Below, one piece after another: positions 61,295 through 64,000 of a DNA stretch of 64,000 nucleotides (position 1 is the stretch's first letter; every line of letters begins with the position of its first letter). This DNA comes from Gordionus sp. m RMFG-2023 (lineage: Eukaryota; Nematomorpha; Gordioida; Chordodea; Parachordodidae): NCBI RefSeq assembly GCF_954871325.1, contig NC_088776.1:26584508-26648507 (forward strand). Direction: 5' to 3'. Both the position numbers and the translations under genes were made by a program. The notes beneath the pieces were generated by a model. It was given only the letters and a program-made list of their open reading frames with translations. It had not been told where the DNA came from and made no database searches.

Positions 61295-62136
61295 TAGGAC
61301 TGTGCCGATCCACATATTTTCACCGATCCGATATTGCTCCAAAACTGATGCGATACTGATACAGATCCGATATTTATATTGTTTTTCACCCCCCCCCCCC
61401 TCCCCTTTTGAACCAAATGTAATCAAGAAATCAATATCTTTTAGGCAAAAAATCAAATTATGCATTTAATTTAATTTTTTTATTTCCACAATTAAGACTA
61501 TATAAAAACATATATTTGATACTATATCCATTTTATGTTGGTATGAATAATAAAATTGCATTTAATATATAAAATTATAGTATATTAGATTTTTTTTTTA
61601 ATAAATACGAGAGCCTCTAGATTTTCTGGCAATAAGCTTCTACGATATGGAGTATCTATATCCCCTACCGTTGAAAGTAAACTGAGATGCCTTTAGCATC
61701 ATTATTTGTTTTGATAACGCATTTTGCAAAATTATCTTTGTCGTTTGTAAAATATTTCCATAATTCAGATACCATATTTAAAAATAATCTTTTATTTAAA
61801 GAATAATTAATAAAATTGGCGTTACTATTTAAAAAGATTTAAAATAATTAAAACTTTGGGTGTTCCTTTCTATTTTAATAAAAAAAAATTTAAAAATACT
61901 ATAAATCTATTTTAAAAAAGAATAAAATTTAAAGGGTGTTGTGCATTTGCATTGTCTAAAAAAAAATTATTTAGAAAATATTATAATAATGTAAAATAAA
62001 TATACATAACATAAAATAACAAAAAAAAAGTAAAAAAATCGGATCGGGTTTTTACAGGTGTCGGCCCGATCCGATATTGAAAAATTCTTAATATCGGTGC
62101 CGATCCGATCCGATATTTAATATCGACACAGCCCTA
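61295..62136. mobile_element. hAT MITE, 842 bp, CCGATCCGATA subterminal repeats
   Basis: Ends TAGGACTGTGCCGATCC and, inward from the right, TAGGGCTGTGTCGATATT. Octamers CTAATATT and CTTATATT match at 7 of 8. Both ends are lined with CCGATCCGATA and GATACTGATAC words. No coding capacity. It is nested in the element at 58612-62770. Confidence 0.85.
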
Positions 62137-62859
62137 CTTATATTTTAATTCCATGATTTAGCTTTTCAAAATATTATGAAAGAATATTATTCTATTATTG
62201 TAATATTTAAAATAATGATATATTAATTTATCTTTTTACCTTCAAATGCTTTTTTGAGTTTGAACTGCTGGACATTCAGGTTGAAATATTTGTGTTGGGA
62301 TATAATTTACATTTCCAAAGTGTAGACTTGTTACCATTAATTTTCTTTATTGGTTTAAAATATATTTCAAATTGGGGCCAGGGAAAGATTAAATCATCTT
62401 TCATCTGAAGAAGTAAGTACTATGGACATAATATTCTTAAAATAAATTATAAGAATAATAATATCATTATTAACATTTACTTTGAATTTTGATTGAATAT
62501 TAATTTCGATAGAAAATTTAACGAGAATTTAAAATAGGCAATGGTTGATATGAATTAAAACTCGGATTAAATTATTTATATTAATAATTAAAAAATAAAT
62601 AAAATAATTTTATAATACAATAAAATATGTTTTTCTTTTTGTTGATATTTTTTAAGAAAAAATATAAAGTAACGAGTAACGTTTTGCGTTACCGTTATTC
62701 AAAAACAAGAAACGCGTTACCGTTACTCGTTACCCCTAGAAGAAGGTAACGAATGGCGTTTACAGCACTAAATAATACCAATAATAGTTTTACTCTTTAT
62801 TTAATAATAATTCCTTTTTATCTAATTATTCTTTTTTCATTCCAGCATTTTCGCAATCC

Positions 62860-63886
62860 ATAAGTGCCAATTCTACTATAATAAACAGTATAAACTCACC
62901 GACAATTCAAAACCCAAAAAGAAAATATAATTGTTGGAATAAAGAGAAAATTGTGTAGTAACAAAATTGTTATCCCAACGCGAAATGGAGAGAATGAAAA
63001 TTAAGGATATTGCTAAACATATTGATTCAATAGCCTTGGTAAACAAATTAAGGCAAGATATCTTTCCATAATTTATAGGGGGACCATTGAAGCAATATCA
63101 AATCCAAAAAAAGGGATGCAAAAAAAAGAAACATACAAAATCGAAAGAAAGATGATAAATCTTTTAATGGATAACAACACGTCTACTAGATATCATAGAA
63201 AATTTGCCTCCAGGTTTCCCGAAAAATGAAGGGACCATCCGAAAATATATTTAAAAATAGGATGGTCTAAAAAAAGGGAATGGAAAGAGTCCGATCGACG
63301 AAATACACCAAGAGCAATTCGTATTCGCCAGGCATCGCCTTAAAATGCTAAACATTCCTATGGAAAATGTTCTTTCTGGATGAAACAGGCATAAAACTAC
63401 ATGTTATACCTGTGCATGCTTGGGCCTCCCTACAATGTCACACGAACTGTGATAATTCCACCTTCCAAAGGCAAGAACGTTAGCATTTTATGTATGATAA
63501 GAATTGGAGGCCTTATAACCTATCGAATTATTGAAGGACCTTATAATGAGTTTCTCTTTGTTGATTATCTGAGGGAATTAGTAACAATTCTTCCAAATGA
63601 TGCAATTATCATTATGGATAATGCCGCAATACATAAGTGTCATCTTATCGAATAAAAATCGAATTGAATATCTTCCGCCATATTCACCTCAATTAAATCC
63701 AATTGAAAATTTTTTCGGTGTCATGAAAAACAAATATAGGTCTATACCAAGGCAAAACAATAGAGATCAAATCGTAAATAATGTTACTTCGATATTAAAT
63801 CGGTACATACCGTACGATTTTACAAATTTTTTAATCTTAAAAATAATTTTTTGTAATGGTTATCGGGGACAACCAATCAATTAAAG
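62860..63886 (+). pseudogene. Tc1/mariner-IS630 superfamily transposase, decayed
   Basis: An N-terminal helix-turn-helix-like piece near 62990-63040 (REMERMKIKDIAKHIDSI) is followed by broken frames. 63401-63655 contains GKNVSILCMIRIGGL, VDYLRELV and IIIMDNAAIHK with the second catalytic Asp. A frameshift near 63650 leads into YLPPYSPQLNPIENFFGVMK (63660-63730) with the third acidic residue (Glu). Terminal repeats were not identified, and the right one may lie at or beyond the window edge. Confidence 0.85.
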
Positions 63887-64000
63887 GTAATATAAATTTA
63901 TACAATATTTTTATCTTTTCTCTATTTATATAAAAATAAAGATGCCAATTTCGGAACACTCAAACTCAAAATTAAACGAGAATACAATTTTAAATTATAA

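Larger units (their letters stand above)
58612..62770. mobile_element. hAT element with perfect target duplication, enclosing two others
   Basis: Ends read TAGTGCTGTAAACG from both sides. The octamer AATAATAC is identical at 58604-58611 and 62771-62778. Both subterminal zones repeat GTTACTCGTTAC and AACGCG(T/C) words. Removing the inner elements at 59217-61181 and 61295-62136 leaves about 1.35 kb without coding capacity, so it is non-autonomous. Confidence 0.95.

Noticed and set aside
61389-61402. Poly-C runs here and at 31363-31377, and poly-G runs near 10110, 15035, 37535 and 52378
   Set aside because: These are homopolymer tracts, many at or near transposon ends; no array or structured regulatory element was evident.
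1-64000. CRISPR arrays, bacterial operons, rRNA or tRNA genes, retroviral or LTR elements
   Set aside because: No direct-repeat/spacer pattern, no bacterial gene organisation, no recognisable RNA gene, and no gag, integrase or LTR signature was seen; the only reverse transcriptase belongs to the LINE.

Overview
The window reads as nuclear DNA of an A+T-rich animal. It holds three spliced host genes with clear animal orthologues: a short-chain collagen, the nucleolar helicase DDX56, and flightless-1 (FLII). The rest is a dense and layered collection of DNA transposons. The collagen, with its paired cysteine domain of the sponge/cnidarian/mollusc short-chain type, together with extreme A+T and abundant hAT, piggyBac and Tc1-like elements, fits a cnidarian or another early-branching or invertebrate animal. 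I cannot fix the species. No viral, bacterial, tRNA, rRNA or CRISPR features were recognised.

Layout. 356-7948 (+): a six-exon collagen gene; joining the exons gives one 629-residue frame. Its third intron (4.9 kb) carries hAT relics. 7949-9774: nothing recognised. 9775-15162: a Russian-doll nest of four elements, a MITE holding a hAT-like element that in turn holds a nearly complete hAT (10450-13403) and a second hAT MITE. 15163-19294: mostly unrecognised A+T-rich DNA with a small ORF and minor repeats. 19299-21300: a complete-ended but decayed piggyBac in TTAA. 21324-26135 (+): DDX56, 14 exons and 527 residues, with tiny 35-69 nt introns except one 2.7 kb intron filled by transposon debris. 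It starts 20 bases after the piggyBac target site.

26327-51891 (-): the C-terminal half of FLII in 14 recognisable exons (661 residues, frame continuous across all junctions), convergent with DDX56. Its introns reach 10.9 kb and house most of the window's elements: several hATs, a foldback element, an inverted satellite-like array, a LINE and small MITEs. The N-terminal part of FLII (leucine-rich repeats, first gelsolin repeat) was not found and should lie beyond the right edge. 53562-62770: more hATs, including a second nest with a perfect target-site duplication. 62860-63886: a decayed Tc1/mariner-IS630 transposase.

No functional operon-like system links the genes. The window is best read as three conserved host genes embedded in, and in one case tightly abutted by, successive waves of hAT insertions. 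The most distinctive items are the split cysteine domain of the collagen, the piggyBac sitting at the DDX56 start, and the nested hAT families whose GC-rich ends carry repeated short motifs.
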